Source of the DNA: Streptomyces sp. NBC_00344
GTDB lineage: Bacteria > Actinomycetota > Actinomycetes > Streptomycetales > Streptomycetaceae
NCBI RefSeq assembly: GCF_036088315.1
Contig: NZ_CP107996.1
Location: 62,001 to 126,000, forward strand
Length of the DNA: 64,000 bases
Direction: 5' to 3'
The notes below the pieces were generated by a model. It made no database searches. It saw only the letters and a list, made by a program, of their open reading frames with translations, and was not told the origin of the DNA. Each line of letters opens with the position of its first letter. The stretch's first letter is position 1. Both the position numbers and the translations under genes were made by a program. Positions 37,539 to 46,760 of this stretch are shown here, one piece after another.

Positions 37539-38025
37539 GCCGTCCTCTTCTCGGTTCATCAGCACCTGGCCTGGTGGCCCGAATGTCCGCACGGACTGTC
37601 GCCACCGCGCCCAGGCCCGCCGGCCTCACCACGAGCGGGGGTGAGATCGTGGGTCGAGCCCGGCTCCAGGGAGTGGTCCGGAGGGGAAATCCGTCCGGGA
37701 CGGTGATGACGCGCACGTTTCCCCGTGCTGCTTGATGTTCCGAGTACCGGAGTCGATCTGCCAGTCCTCTGCGGAGCCGCACGAGAGTGGCTGCCGACGC
37801 TCACCGACACGAGCTGCGTCGGCATCCACGCTCCCGCGAAACGTCTCCCCCACAGCCAACCCGCCGAAGAACACACACGTACAACGCCATCCGGACCGCC
37901 CTGCGGGCAATAGGCGAAGGTGACTTGTGTGAGTCTCGTGCTCCCCGCAGCCCCCAGCCCCTGGTCGACTGCGCTGCGGAGGCAGGTGCCCAGCCGACCG
38001 GACTGTCGGCCTGACCCGACCCCGG
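37539..38025. other. No gene recognised
   Basis: A long minus-strand frame crosses this stretch from inside the methyltransferase gene, but its product is Arg/Pro-rich noise. No terminator or promoter is evident. Confidence 0.45.
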
Positions 38026-38841
38026 TCAGCGTTTGATGCCTACGCCCGCCAGTAGGCCGATCTGGGCGTCTGCGGGCTCCGTCCCGTCGGCGGGCCCGGC
38101 GGGCCGCCAGCGGTGGCAGCAGCAGAGGCCGGGGTCGACCAGATCGAGCCCGTCGAAGAAGCGGTTGACTTCCTTGTGTGAACGGAACTGCACGGGAGTC
38201 CCTGAGCTGGTGTAGACCTCCGCGACCTTGTTCCAGGTGACGGGGTCGAAGTCGGGCGTGCAGTGGTTCATGGCGAGGGCGCTGCCGACCGGCAGCGAGT
38301 CGAGCAGCCGGCGGACGATGGCGTATGGGTCGTGCGGGGCGGTGATGAAATGCATGAGCGCGTTGAGGGAGAGGGCGATGGGCTGGTCGAAGTCCAGGAC
38401 TTCCGAAGCCTGCACGGAGCTCATCAGCGCATCGGGGTCCTTGATATCGGCCTCGATATAGGTCGTGCGTCCCTGCGTCGTGCTGCGCATGAGGCGTTCG
38501 GCGTACTTGAGAACCAGGGGGTCGTTGTCGGCGTAGATGACGCGGGCCTCGGGCACCACGGACTGGGCGACCTGGTGCAGGTTTGGCTCGGTCGGGATGC
38601 CGGTGCCGATGTCGAGCCACTGGCGGATGCCGTGCTCCTGCGCCAGGACACGCGTGGCCCGGTGCATGAACGCCCGGTTCTCGCGGGCAGTCACGAAGAG
38701 GCCGGGGTGGGCCTCGGCTGCGACCAGAGCCGCTTCCTTGTCGATCTCGAAGTGGTCCTTGCCACCGAGGAAGTAGTCGTACATCCGGGCCGAGTGCGGC
38801 CTGCTCGTGTCGAGATCCCGGCCAGCCTGCCTGGTGGTCAT
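38026..38841 (-). CDS. DUF574 SAM-dependent methyltransferase
   Basis: A 271-residue methyltransferase of the Methyltransf_19/DUF574 family, which is abundant in Streptomyces beside XRE/DUF397 genes. Visible features: SRPHSARMYDYFLGGKDHFE at the N-terminus, then RAFMHRATRVLAQEHGIRQW, LDIGTGIPTEPNLHQVAQ (motif I), ARVIYADNDPLVLKYAERL, and SLNALMHFITAPHDPYAIV. The role of the family is not established. It lies on the same strand as, and 82 bp downstream of, the DUF397 gene and probably belongs to that cluster. Confidence 0.9.
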   Translation of the reverse strand: MTTRQAGRDLDTSRPHSARMYDYFLGGKDHFEIDKEAALVAAEAHPGLFVTARENRAFMHRATRVLAQEHGIRQWLDIGTGIPTEPNLHQVAQSVVPEARVIYADNDPLVLKYAERLMRSTTQGRTTYIEADIKDPDALMSSVQASEVLDFDQPIALSLNALMHFITAPHDPYAIVRRLLDSLPVGSALAMNHCTPDFDPVTWNKVAEVYTSSGTPVQFRSHKEVNRFFDGLDLVDPGLCCCHRWRPAGPADGTEPADAQIGLLAGVGIKR

Positions 38842-38923
38842 GTTCTCCCCTTCATGCGTGTGTCTGTCGGCCCGCAGGCCAGGAACGGGACCGGTGTCGT
38901 CGTCCCTTCTGCCCGCCGCCGGT

Positions 38924-39175
38924 TCACCCGGCGGTCAAGTGATCGGCCATGCCCTCTTTGACCCCGCGGACGAATGCGGCGATCTCCTCAGGCGCGTAGA
39001 TCAGCGCCGGCCCGGCCGGGTCGGTCGACTGCCGTACGGCCACGCGGCCGTCGGCCAGTTTCTTCGTCTCGACGCACTGACCGCCGTTCGGCCCGCTCCA
39101 GGGACGCTCCCAGCCCTGTTCCCCGAGATCGCGGGCCGACATACCGTTGTAGACGCCCTTGTCGGTGATCGTCAC
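38924..39175 (-). CDS. DUF397 domain protein
   Basis: An 83-residue protein. The DUF397 domain is visible as WERPWSGPNGGQCVETKKLA, VAVRQSTDPAGPALIYAPEE and IAAFVRGVKEGM. GTG 39175 overlaps the stop of the XRE regulator gene by 4 bp (GTGA), so translation is coupled. DUF397 proteins are paired with DUF5753 XRE regulators and are thought to modulate them, as in the whiJ system of S. coelicolor. Confidence 0.9.
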   Translation of the reverse strand: MTITDKGVYNGMSARDLGEQGWERPWSGPNGGQCVETKKLADGRVAVRQSTDPAGPALIYAPEEIAAFVRGVKEGMADHLTAG

Positions 39176-40038
39176 GAGTACTCCTTGCGCATGCGGTTCA
39201 AGAGCGCCCTGCTGTCCTCGGACGACGTCAGCAGCGCCATACGGGAATGCGCCTCGAGATGGGCGACCACGTCCGCGCGCTGGTCCAGGTAGACGGATGC
39301 AGACAGCAATTCGCTGTAGACGACGTCGGGTAGCTCGGGCTCCTCGAACCGGAAATACGTGAACGGGGCGCACGCCCCGACATGCGCACCCGCGGCGAAG
39401 GGCACGATGTCGATGCTGATGTGCTCGAGCTCGGACAGGTCCAGGAGCCGCTCGATCTGCTCCCGCATCACGTCAGGGCTGCCCACCGCCCGGTGCAGGA
39501 CGGCTTCCTCCATGACCACCCACAATGTGGGGGCATCCTCCCGCTCCAGCAGGCTCTGGCGGTGCAGCCGCAGCTCCACACGGCGCGTGAGTTCCTCCTC
39601 GCTGCCGTTCGGCAACCCGCCGAGCAGCACGGCGCGGGCGTAGTCGGGAGTCTGCAGCAGGCCGGTGACGTACTGGGGTTCATAGGTGCGCAGGGTCTTG
39701 GCACCGGTCTCCAGGCTGACGTAGGCGGTGAACCAGCTGGGAACGGCGTCGCGGTAGGAGTGCCACCAGCCAGGCTCGTTGGCCTGCTCGGCCAGGTCGA
39801 CGAACTCGTCGATCTCCTGTCGGTCCGCGCCGAAGGTCTCCAGGAGCTTTTCTACGTAGAGAGGCTTCAGAGCGACCTCGGCCTTCTCCAGCCGGCGGAT
39901 CGTCAGGGTCGTCACGCGCAGTGCTTTTGCCGCATCCTCCAGCGAGGCTCCGGCGCCGAGCCGCATTTCCTGCAGCCGGCGGCCGAGGATCATGCGCAGG
40001 ACTGTCGGTGCGCTGGTGCTGGAACGGGCTTCACTCAC
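39172..40038 (-). CDS. XRE-family regulator with DUF5753 domain (WhiJ-like)
   Basis: A 288-residue regulator. The N-terminal helix-turn-helix is RMILGRRLQEMRLGAGASLE, DAAKALRVTTLTIRRLEKAE (residues about 17-55). The DUF5753 domain follows (about 105-280): YEPQYVTGLLQTPDYARAVL, VVMEEAVLHRAVGSPDVMRE and FTYFRFEEPELPDVVYSE. GTG 40038 is chosen because AGGAGG sits 6 bases upstream; the TTG at 40044 would have no spacing. Relatives influence development and secondary metabolism. It diverges from the ATPase gene region at 40356. Confidence 0.9.
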   Translation of the reverse strand: MSEARSSTSAPTVLRMILGRRLQEMRLGAGASLEDAAKALRVTTLTIRRLEKAEVALKPLYVEKLLETFGADRQEIDEFVDLAEQANEPGWWHSYRDAVPSWFTAYVSLETGAKTLRTYEPQYVTGLLQTPDYARAVLLGGLPNGSEEELTRRVELRLHRQSLLEREDAPTLWVVMEEAVLHRAVGSPDVMREQIERLLDLSELEHISIDIVPFAAGAHVGACAPFTYFRFEEPELPDVVYSELLSASVYLDQRADVVAHLEAHSRMALLTSSEDSRALLNRMRKEYS

Positions 40039-40355
40039 GCCCAACCTCCTGAGGGTTCATCAACAGCGCCATTGTGACAGTGACTTGGTGAAGACGCCAG
40101 GGCGATACCCGTGCTGCTGAAATTATCAGGGAGTCGGTTGCAGCGTGAGGGGGACGACGCGCATAGTTGGCATGTGAGCGGTCGAGTCACAGCTCTGACG
40201 CAGCATCCGGCCCGGACGACGGGACCCGCGATGCTGATGTCGTCGTCGGCGTCCCAACCCAGGGGGCCTGCCGCGGCACATGCCTCTCACCTCTCGGGCC
40301 GCAGCCCGCATCCCACACCGCACCTGCCCCCGAAAGGCACTGGAAGGCGAACTCC

Positions 40356-40814
40356 GTGACTCTGCCCATGCCCTCAGCCCCGGCCTCGACCCCCGCCTTA
40401 GCCGCGACCGTGCCGTGTCGGGAGTACTGGTTCGGCCTGCCCGCCCTGCGCACCAGCGCGAGATCCGCCCGCGACACCGTGCGCGACCGGCTCCGTTCCT
40501 GGAAGGTGCCCGGTGACAGATGCTGCGACGCGGTGCTGCTGGTCTCCGAGCTGACTACGAACGCTGTACTCCACACCGACAGTGGTCATGTCCTGTGTGG
40601 CCTCACGCTGACCGGCGACGAGCGGCGCCTGCGTATCGAACTCCACGACGACGGCCGCACACCGGTCAGGCCGTCCGCTCTCCTCGCCGGCTCCGGCGAG
40701 GAGAGCGGGCGAGGCTTGTTCCTCGTTCAGCAACTCGCGGACCGCTGGGGCTCCGCACGATCGACGCGGGCCGAAGGCAACTTCGTCTGGGCAGAGTTGA
40801 CAGCCTACCCCTGA
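40356..40814 (+). CDS. RsbW-like ATP-binding protein (HATPase_c)
   Basis: A 152-residue GHKL ATPase/serine-kinase-type protein of the anti-sigma factor class. Motifs: N-box DAVLLVSELTTNAVLHTDSG, G1 box HDDGRTPV, G2 box SGRGLFLVQQLADRWG. Streptomyces genomes carry dozens, several encoded next to XRE/DUF397 pairs as here. GTG 40356 has GGAAGG upstream; an internal ATG (MPSAP) is 4 codons on. Its target sigma factor or STAS partner is unknown. Confidence 0.88.
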   Translation: MTLPMPSAPASTPALAATVPCREYWFGLPALRTSARSARDTVRDRLRSWKVPGDRCCDAVLLVSELTTNAVLHTDSGHVLCGLTLTGDERRLRIELHDDGRTPVRPSALLAGSGEESGRGLFLVQQLADRWGSARSTRAEGNFVWAELTAYP

Positions 40815-41022
40815 AGCCATGGGCGCCCGCCCGTGCCGAATACGGCAGCCCGCCCCGGCAGCGACAGCCCGGATACACGTGGACAGGCCCGGTCTGCTGC
40901 AACAGCAGACCGATTCCCCGTCCAACGGCAGAGACCGCAGTCGGCACCGCACGGCCCCGCTGCTGCGTCCCCTTCGCACGGCGAGGAGTCCCTTCTCCTC
41001 GATGCAGCTACAGAAGGCGCCC

Positions 41023-41403
41023 ATGACCCCCCACGGTGAAACCACATCCCCCGTCGTGCTGTACGTATGCGCCGACCGAGCCCCGGGCGCGCCCGGGGCA
41101 GCCACGCAGCGCGCACAGACAGAAGGCCACGCGTTTGCCCAGGAGCGCGGACTGACGATCGCCGAGGTCGTCACCGACACGTACGGTGAGCCCGACCCGG
41201 CCCAGCGCAGAGGGTGGCGGCGTGTGAGACAGCTGGTAAAGACGGGCCACGTCACCGCCGTACTCGTCCGCTGGCCCAGTGCCATCGCGCCGGAGTCCGC
41301 GCACGAACTCCGGCACCGCGAGACCTCCTGGCTCCACGACCGCGGCGTGCGCATCAGATACACCTGGGCGCCCCTGTCATCGGGGAACGACGAGGCCCGG
41401 TGA
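41023..41403 (+). CDS. Resolvase-like N-terminal domain protein, probably catalytically dead
   Basis: A 126-residue protein whose pattern follows the N-terminal domain of serine recombinases: VVLYVCADRAPGAPGAATQR, EGHAFAQERGLTIAEVVTD, YGEPDPAQRRGWRRVRQLVK and GHVTAVLVRWPSAIAPESAH. In recombinases the first strand carries the catalytic Ser (YxRVS); here that position reads CAD, and the DNA-binding domain is missing. A role in recombination is unlikely. ATG 41023 has AGAAGG upstream. It follows the RsbW-like gene by about 200 bp in the same direction. Confidence 0.55.
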   Translation: MTPHGETTSPVVLYVCADRAPGAPGAATQRAQTEGHAFAQERGLTIAEVVTDTYGEPDPAQRRGWRRVRQLVKTGHVTAVLVRWPSAIAPESAHELRHRETSWLHDRGVRIRYTWAPLSSGNDEAR

Positions 41404-42037
41404 TCCTCGGCGATGTCCAGATCTTTGATTCACCTGGCCAGTCAAGCCTTCCCTTGATCGTGGACACCTGGAGACTGGGATCTGAGAGGTTCCGGAGGAA
41501 GTAGTGCCAGGTAGGAAGTAAGGACATGACGCGGCACTCGGACGAGTACGAGCGGGGCACGATCGAGCACGTTCGCCTGCCGACATGGCTGTGGTCCGGT
41601 CCCTGCGGCGCAGGCTCACCTACGCGGGTCAGCTGATGCAGCAGGTCGCGTCGCCGGTCGCCGCTGGAGACTCCGCCCACAAGACCGCATCAGCACTCGG
41701 CATCTCTCCGAGACCACCGATTCCACACAGCTGGCCGAGCAGAGAATGGTCTGTGTGGACCGAACAGGGGCCTCGGCGGACGGCCGCCCTTCACGCAGGC
41801 GGGACCTACCTCGCTGGGGAGGTCTCCACGGACCACGCGGCGCGCCCCACCCTCCACCGCGGACCGCGTACCGACGGGAGACCATCGGGACCGGCTCGTT
41901 CCCTTGCACCACCACTGGAGTGACTCCGCGACGGACTCCGGCCGTTCTGAGGCCCGGCGATTTCAGCAACTGCTTCCATCCCGGTGTGGTCAAATCAGCG
42001 GCGCCGGCCGGCAGCCTCAGGAGGAAGGGAAGATTCT
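41404..42037. other. No gene recognised; possible IS scar near 41417-41530
   Basis: The segment TCGTGGACACCTGG (41458-41471) with a following GGAGGAAGTAGTG looks like the left end and first codons of an IS3-type element, but no transposase sequence follows. The rest carries no identifiable gene. Confidence 0.3.
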
Positions 42038-43507
42038 GTGGCACAACCCGTGGGCGATGCGGATGCCGGTCGGGGAGACACCTCCGGACGCCCGGACCCG
42101 CGGCGCTGGACAGCGCTCGGTGTGTGTCTGATCGCTGGGTTCATGACGCTCCTGGACGTCTCCATCGTCAACGTCGCGCTGCCCTCGATCCGTAAAGGTC
42201 TGCACACACCGGAGTCCGACCTGCAGTGGGTGGTGTCCGGGTACGCGCTCGCTTTCGGCCTGTTCCTCATCCCCTCGGGACGGCTGGGTGACGCGAGAGG
42301 TCGTCGCGCGGTGTTCATGGTGGGCCTGGCCCTCTTCACCCTCGCGTCAGCGGCCTGCGGCGCGGCCCAGTCCAGTATGTGGCTGGTGATCGCACGGCTG
42401 TTGCAAGGCGTGGCGGGCGGCCTGATCTCGCCTCAGATCTCTGCACTGATCCAGCAGATGTTCTCCGGCAACGAGCGCGGCCGGGCCTTCGGGATGTTCG
42501 GCACCGTGGTCGGCATCTCGACAGCCGTGGGGCCTCTCCTCGGTGGCCTGCTGATCCAGGCGGCGGGCCCCGAGGAGGGCTGGCGCTGGGTCTTCTACGT
42601 GAACCTTCCGCTGGGCGCCGTCTGCCTCGCGCTGGCCCGCCGGCTCCTGCCGGACACCCCGACGGCCAGCCGGGTGCGCCTGCGCGATCTCGATCCGCTC
42701 GGTGAGTTCCTGCTCGGCGCCGGTGTGCTGGCGCTGCTGCTGCCCTTCGTGCAGTCCCAGCAGTGGCACGGCGCGCAGAAGTGGCTGCTCCTCCCGGTCG
42801 CGCTGCTGCTGCTCGCCGCTTTCACCGGGTGGGAGTCCCGGTGCTCCGGCCGGGGCATCCAGCCGGTACTGAACATGGCTCTTTTCCGGGTGCGTTCGTA
42901 CTGGCTGGGGTGTCTGCTGATCCTGCTGTACTTCGCCGGATTCACCTCCATCTTCTTCATCAGTACCCTCTATCTGCAGAGCGGGCTGCACTACACCGCG
43001 CTGCTCGCCGGACTGGCCATCACCCCATTCGCGCTCGGCTCGGGCGCAACGGCTGCGTTGGGAGGCCGGCTGGTGAGCCGCTTCGGCCGGCCCCTTATCG
43101 CGATCGGACTGACGATGGTGGCTGTCGGTCTGGGCGGCACGGCACTTGCGGTGCACATGGTGCCGGGCCGCGGCGCGGGCTGGGCCATGGCGGGGCCGCT
43201 GCTGCTGGCGGGGCTGGGGAGCGGCCTGGTGATCGCCCCCAACCAGACCCTGACACTGTCGGAGGTCCCGGTGTCCATGGGGGGCAGCGCGGGAGGAACT
43301 CTTCAGACCGGGCAGCGAGTGGGCTCCGCCGTGGGCATCGCCGCCGTGGGCTCGGTCTTCTTCGCCCAGATGGCCGACGGGTGGCCGACCGCCTACGACC
43401 ACGGACTGATCGTGTCGGTCGCGTTCGTGGTCGCCGCGCTGATCGCGGCTCTGGCGGACATCGGCACGAACCGCCTCCAGCAGGACCAGGGGGCAAAGGG
43501 CGGCTGA
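42038..43507 (+). CDS. DHA2-family MFS drug exporter (EmrB/QacA type)
   Basis: A 489-residue protein with about 14 membrane helices. Signature stretches: FMTLLDVSIVNVALPSIRKG (helix 1, motif D1), SDLQWVVSGYALAFGLFLIP, GRLGDARGRRAVFMVGLAL (motif A), RLLQGVAGGLISPQISALIQ (motif B) and FGTVVGISTAVGPLLGGLL (motif C, antiporter). It should export a drug-like compound in exchange for protons. GTG 42038 follows AGGAGGAAGGGA. No regulator is adjacent. Confidence 0.92.
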   Translation: MAQPVGDADAGRGDTSGRPDPRRWTALGVCLIAGFMTLLDVSIVNVALPSIRKGLHTPESDLQWVVSGYALAFGLFLIPSGRLGDARGRRAVFMVGLALFTLASAACGAAQSSMWLVIARLLQGVAGGLISPQISALIQQMFSGNERGRAFGMFGTVVGISTAVGPLLGGLLIQAAGPEEGWRWVFYVNLPLGAVCLALARRLLPDTPTASRVRLRDLDPLGEFLLGAGVLALLLPFVQSQQWHGAQKWLLLPVALLLLAAFTGWESRCSGRGIQPVLNMALFRVRSYWLGCLLILLYFAGFTSIFFISTLYLQSGLHYTALLAGLAITPFALGSGATAALGGRLVSRFGRPLIAIGLTMVAVGLGGTALAVHMVPGRGAGWAMAGPLLLAGLGSGLVIAPNQTLTLSEVPVSMGGSAGGTLQTGQRVGSAVGIAAVGSVFFAQMADGWPTAYDHGLIVSVAFVVAALIAALADIGTNRLQQDQGAKGG

Positions 43508-43654
43508 CCAGGTCATGCGGTGTCCGGGCCGGTGCCGATGGCGCCGGCCGAGCGAAGCGAACGCCCGAGGTCTGGCGCTGACGGTCAGCAGCCCCACCAG
43601 ACGCCACCAGGGTCTGCGGCCCGGCTGACAGCGCGGGAAGCGGCATCATGGTCT

Positions 43655-43960
43655 CATCGGCGTCGTTTCTGGCGGACGTGGGCGCGAACGCGCTGGTAGC
43701 TGTCCCGGTAGCCGAGCGGGGCCATCTCTTCCCCAGTTTCCAGGCGTTGCCGCAGCCCTCGTTCAGCGGTCGTGGCGGTAGGTCTTGTACTCGCCGAGGA
43801 CGGAGTGCCGGGTTGCCACTGACCGGTGAAGAGGTCCTCCGGCTTGGCAGCGTCCGCGTACCGTTTGACGGTTCGGCTCATGCCGAGTTGTCGCTGGATC
43901 GCGCGACGGCTGTGTGTCCTGCCTCCACCTGGGCATGGTCAGTGCCGTGAACGGTTCGGG
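43655..43960 (-). mobile_element. ISL3-family transposase remnant
   Basis: The minus strand holds AGHSRRAIQRQLGMSRTVKR, YADAAKPEDLFTGQWQ, HSVLGEYKTYRHDR and EEMAPLGYRDSYQRVRAHVR in several frames. This is the helix-turn-helix region of ISL3 transposases (..GRSxRAIARxLGLSRxTVRRY.., LLDPYKPYLxxRW.., GYxGSYxxVRxYVR). The DDE domain and both ends are gone. Confidence 0.6.
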
Positions 43961-44221
43961 TTCGGTCGGCGAACCGGTGACCGGTCGGCCACGGTAAGCC
44001 GGGGAAGGGCCGCACTGTGGAGACGTCCGCCCTGGCCGCAAGGGTGCACACCACGGCACCATCGATCTGCAGCACCCTCATCCCGCAGACAGGGCGATGT
44101 CCGCACCCATTCCGCAGGGGCACGCGCACCTCCCCATCACGCGGCCGTCGTCACCGAACACCGCAGCAGAACGCCGGCCTCACGGCCTTCGCACCGCGAA
44201 CCCCTCGGGCATTGGCCGGCT

Positions 44222-44482
44222 CTACCTGCTGAGCGACTTCCGTCGCTGGTACGCGATGTAGCCGAACCCGACGAGTAGGGCCGCACTGACTCCACTCACG
44301 ATCATGTTGATCAGGGAGGGGCCCTGTGCCCCTGCCCACAGCGCGCCGACGACGAAAGCGGTCAGGGTGATGAACCAGGGGGCAGGCTGCCTGTACGGAC
44401 TCCTGCGGCGCTTCAGCAACAGAAGCACTGCGGCCGTGACAGTCAGCAGCAGCGGACCGGGAACCGCGCCCAACATGGTCAT
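44222..44482 (-). CDS. Small membrane protein, 86 residues
   Basis: Two to three predicted membrane helices: GAVPGPLLLTVTAAVLLLLK, PWFITLTAFVVGALWAGAQG and SLINMIVSGVSAALLVGFGY, with a basic cytoplasmic tail (QRRKSLSR). ATG 44482 has GGGAGAGA upstream. It diverges from another small membrane protein gene at 44624. Function unknown. Confidence 0.68.
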   Translation of the reverse strand: MTMLGAVPGPLLLTVTAAVLLLLKRRRSPYRQPAPWFITLTAFVVGALWAGAQGPSLINMIVSGVSAALLVGFGYIAYQRRKSLSR

Positions 44483-44623
44483 CTGATCTCTCCCACTCGC
44501 GACACCGCGTCTGCGTCTCCGCTCACAGTATGAGCCGGATCGGTCATGGATGGGTGAGTACCAGTTACTCATTCTCTGCACGAGGGTGGTTCTCATCGGT
44601 AGCGAATGGTGCATGGTGATCAA

Positions 44624-44851
44624 ATGAATGACTGGCTGCGTGCACGGAATGGCTTGACACTCCTGCTGCTGCTCTGGGGGGCCACTCTGGTGGGTGGACT
44701 TCTCGGAGTAGCCGTGTCACGGACGTTCCACGACCCCACGACATCGTTCGTGTCGGACCTGCCATGGGTGGCGGGAGGCTCCCTGTTCGTGGCCCTCAGC
44801 GGCAGCGTGGCCTATCGGAGGCGGCAAGACAGAACTGCCCCGGACGCCTGA
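44624..44851 (+). CDS. Small membrane protein, 75 residues
   Basis: Two predicted membrane helices: LTLLLLLWGATLVGGLLGVA and LPWVAGGSLFVALSGSVAY, with the tail RRRQDRTAPDA. The start is ATG 44624 (MNDWLRARNG); GTGATCAA precedes it without a strong ribosome site. The tail with YRRR/YQRR after the last helix resembles its divergent neighbour, so they may be distant paralogues. Function unknown. Confidence 0.55.
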   Translation: MNDWLRARNGLTLLLLLWGATLVGGLLGVAVSRTFHDPTTSFVSDLPWVAGGSLFVALSGSVAYRRRQDRTAPDA

Positions 44852-45054
44852 CAGCCGCCGTGCGGGCGCAGAAGACACCCGCACAGGCCGTACGAGGTTC
44901 GGGCGGAGACAGGGAAGAGCGCGGACGCCTTCACCAATGCGTAGCAGCCCTGCAGCAATACATCCAAGCAACAGGCAGCCCTCTCCACCCTCGGCTACCA
45001 CGGGGCAGCCAAGGGTGGGAAAGGCATCGGGTTGACGTAGGGTGCCGAGCGGGC

Positions 45055-45129
45055 GGAGCCGTAGCGCAGAGGTCGTCGCGCGCGGTCTCCAAAATCGCGA
45101 GGACACCGGTTCGAATCCGGTCGGCTCCG
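45055..45129 (+). tRNA. tRNA-Trp (CCA), atypical
   Basis: A 75-base cloverleaf: acceptor GGAGCCG (45055-45061) pairs with CGGCTCC (45122-45128), followed by discriminator G, which is the bacterial tRNA-Trp identity base. The D stem is GCGC/GCGC. The anticodon arm is GCGGT-CTCCAAA-ATCGC with anticodon CCA. The T arm is ACCGG-TTCGAAT-CCGGT. CCA is not encoded. No base separates the D and anticodon stems and the D loop is slightly unusual. It lies in accessory DNA, so it is probably an extra tRNA-Trp besides the housekeeping one. Confidence 0.75.
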
Positions 45130-45561
45130 TCCGCAACCCACTGGAACGTGGCCCGGCCAAGCATCGACAGAGCCCGCCAACGACCCGTCCCTCCTGACCC
45201 AGGCGCAACAACGCGCAGCCCTCACGGGACTTCTACTGAAATGGGCAGCAGCCGCAGCGGGGCTGCGTTGCCGGACACGTCATACCGACCGGCAAGCAGC
45301 TAACGCCTCACCCCCGCACCGCGTCCCGCCGGGGAGCGAGGTGCTCGGCTGACCCCGCCGGTGGGCGCGCACAAAGCTCAGCCTCGCAGAAGTGGAGCCG
45401 GAGCCCGACGAGGAGCAGCACAGTCGCCGACCAAGGTCTGAGTGCGATGCTTGCAACACCCGAACCTGGTGGGCACACGACGCATCGCGGGGTGAGCGAT
45501 GAGTTTCGACCGGACGGGGAGTCGGTACTTTCAAAACGGCTCCCTACCGCCCGGAGGCACC
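45130..45561. other. No gene recognised
   Basis: Short Arg/Pro-rich frames only. The last 20 bp hold the ribosome site of the DUF899 gene. Confidence 0.5.
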
Positions 45562-46251
45562 ATGTCCACCAGAAGCAGCTCCTTGCCCGCCGTCGTCGAC
45601 GCCTCCACCTGGGCGAAGAATCTGGCAGCTCTGCGCGTGCGGGAGAAGGCCGCCACCCGTGAGCTCGACGCCATCGCGGCGCAACGCCGCCGGCTACCGA
45701 TGGTCGAGATGCCCAGCTACGTACTGGAGGGCGAGGAGGGCGCCGTCCGGCTCGCTGAGATCTTCGGCGATCACCCGCAGCTGATTGTCTACAGCCACAT
45801 GTGGCATGAGGGCGCCGAGTGGCAGTGCGGAGGCTGCACCGGCTTCACCTCCCAGTTCACCCGGCTCGCGGGCCTGGAGAAGTTCGACGCCCGGTTCGTG
45901 ATTGTCACCCAGGGCCCGATCGACGAGGCGCTCGCCTACAGGCGCAAGGTGGGCAACACGATGACGTGGTATTCAACGGCGAACAGCACGTTCGGCAGCG
46001 ATATCGGCGCCCCGCCGAACGGCGGATTCGCGGTCAACGTGTTCCTGCGCGACGGCGACACGGTCTACCGCACCTGGCACACCGACGGCCGCGGCACCGA
46101 GCAGCTGAGCTATCTGTTCCCCCTGATCGATCTCCTGCCCTACGGACGTCAGGAGGAGTGGCAGGACTCCCCCGAAGGCTGGCCCCAGTCGCCGACCTAC
46201 AGCCGCTGGGCAACGCCGCAGGAGATCGCGGCGTCATACGGCGACGGCTGA
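45562..46251 (+). CDS. DUF899 thioredoxin-like family protein
   Basis: A 229-residue cytoplasmic protein of the DUF899 family, which has a thioredoxin-like fold related to AhpC/TSA proteins. Visible: RREKAATRELDAIAAQRRRL-like helix, LAEIFGDHPQLIVYSHMWHE, a CxxC pair in EWQCGGCTGFTSQF, FVIVTQGPIDEALAYRRKVG and WHTDGRGTEQLSYLFPLIDL. The CGGC pair suggests a redox role, but no reaction is established. ATG 45562 follows GGAGG. Confidence 0.88.
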   Translation: MSTRSSSLPAVVDASTWAKNLAALRVREKAATRELDAIAAQRRRLPMVEMPSYVLEGEEGAVRLAEIFGDHPQLIVYSHMWHEGAEWQCGGCTGFTSQFTRLAGLEKFDARFVIVTQGPIDEALAYRRKVGNTMTWYSTANSTFGSDIGAPPNGGFAVNVFLRDGDTVYRTWHTDGRGTEQLSYLFPLIDLLPYGRQEEWQDSPEGWPQSPTYSRWATPQEIAASYGDG

Positions 46252-46374
46252 GGTGCAGGGGCGTTCCGGACGAGGGAGGTACGTCGCACCTTCCGCGGCG
46301 CGCCGCCGCCATTACCAGTATCACCGGCCGTTGCCGTCTCGCGGCGGGCCGGATCACGCACGGAAGTGGCCGGA

Positions 46375-46610
46375 GCCACTCCGCGATGGTGGGCGGCGCG
46401 GCCAGGAACGGGCGCACCTCGAGCCACTCGCGGATCGGCTTCCCGCCCGCCCCGGGTTCGGCCGACAGTTCCCCGGCCAACTCGATGGCGCGCTCGTAAC
46501 TGTCGACATCGATCACCATCCAGCCGGCGATGAGGTCCTTGGTCTCCGCGAACGGGCCATCGGTGACCGGCGGGCGCCCCTCACGGGCTGCGCGCTCAGG
46601 TCGCCGAGCG
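46375..46610 (-). pseudogene. YciI/DGPF-domain protein remnant
   Basis: The minus strand encodes VTDGPFAETKDLIAGWMVID, DVDSYERAIELAGELSAEPG, KPIREWLEVRPFLAA. This is the YCII-related domain with its DGPFAETK motif. The N-terminal part is missing and the C-terminal stop is lost, so the frame runs on into the DUF899 gene. Such genes usually sit beside ECF sigma factors; none is present. Confidence 0.62.
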
Positions 46611-46760
46611 TGCAGCCCGCGTACGCCGTGGCAGTCCGGCCCACTGCGAGGTCCCGCCCCACCTTCGGCACATGGATACCTCCCGGCAACCGTCAGCGGT
46701 ATGTCGGTTGGATTCCAGGGAGCCGCTGCGCGGGACCTCGCGGCCGGGTGATGCGCCGGA

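Noticed and set aside
41354..41923. Complete IS3 element
   Set aside because: Only a left-end-like patch is seen; no transposase motifs follow in any frame.
45055..45129. tRNA as an integration site of a mobile element
   Set aside because: No second copy of the tRNA 3' end and no integrase gene is seen in the window.
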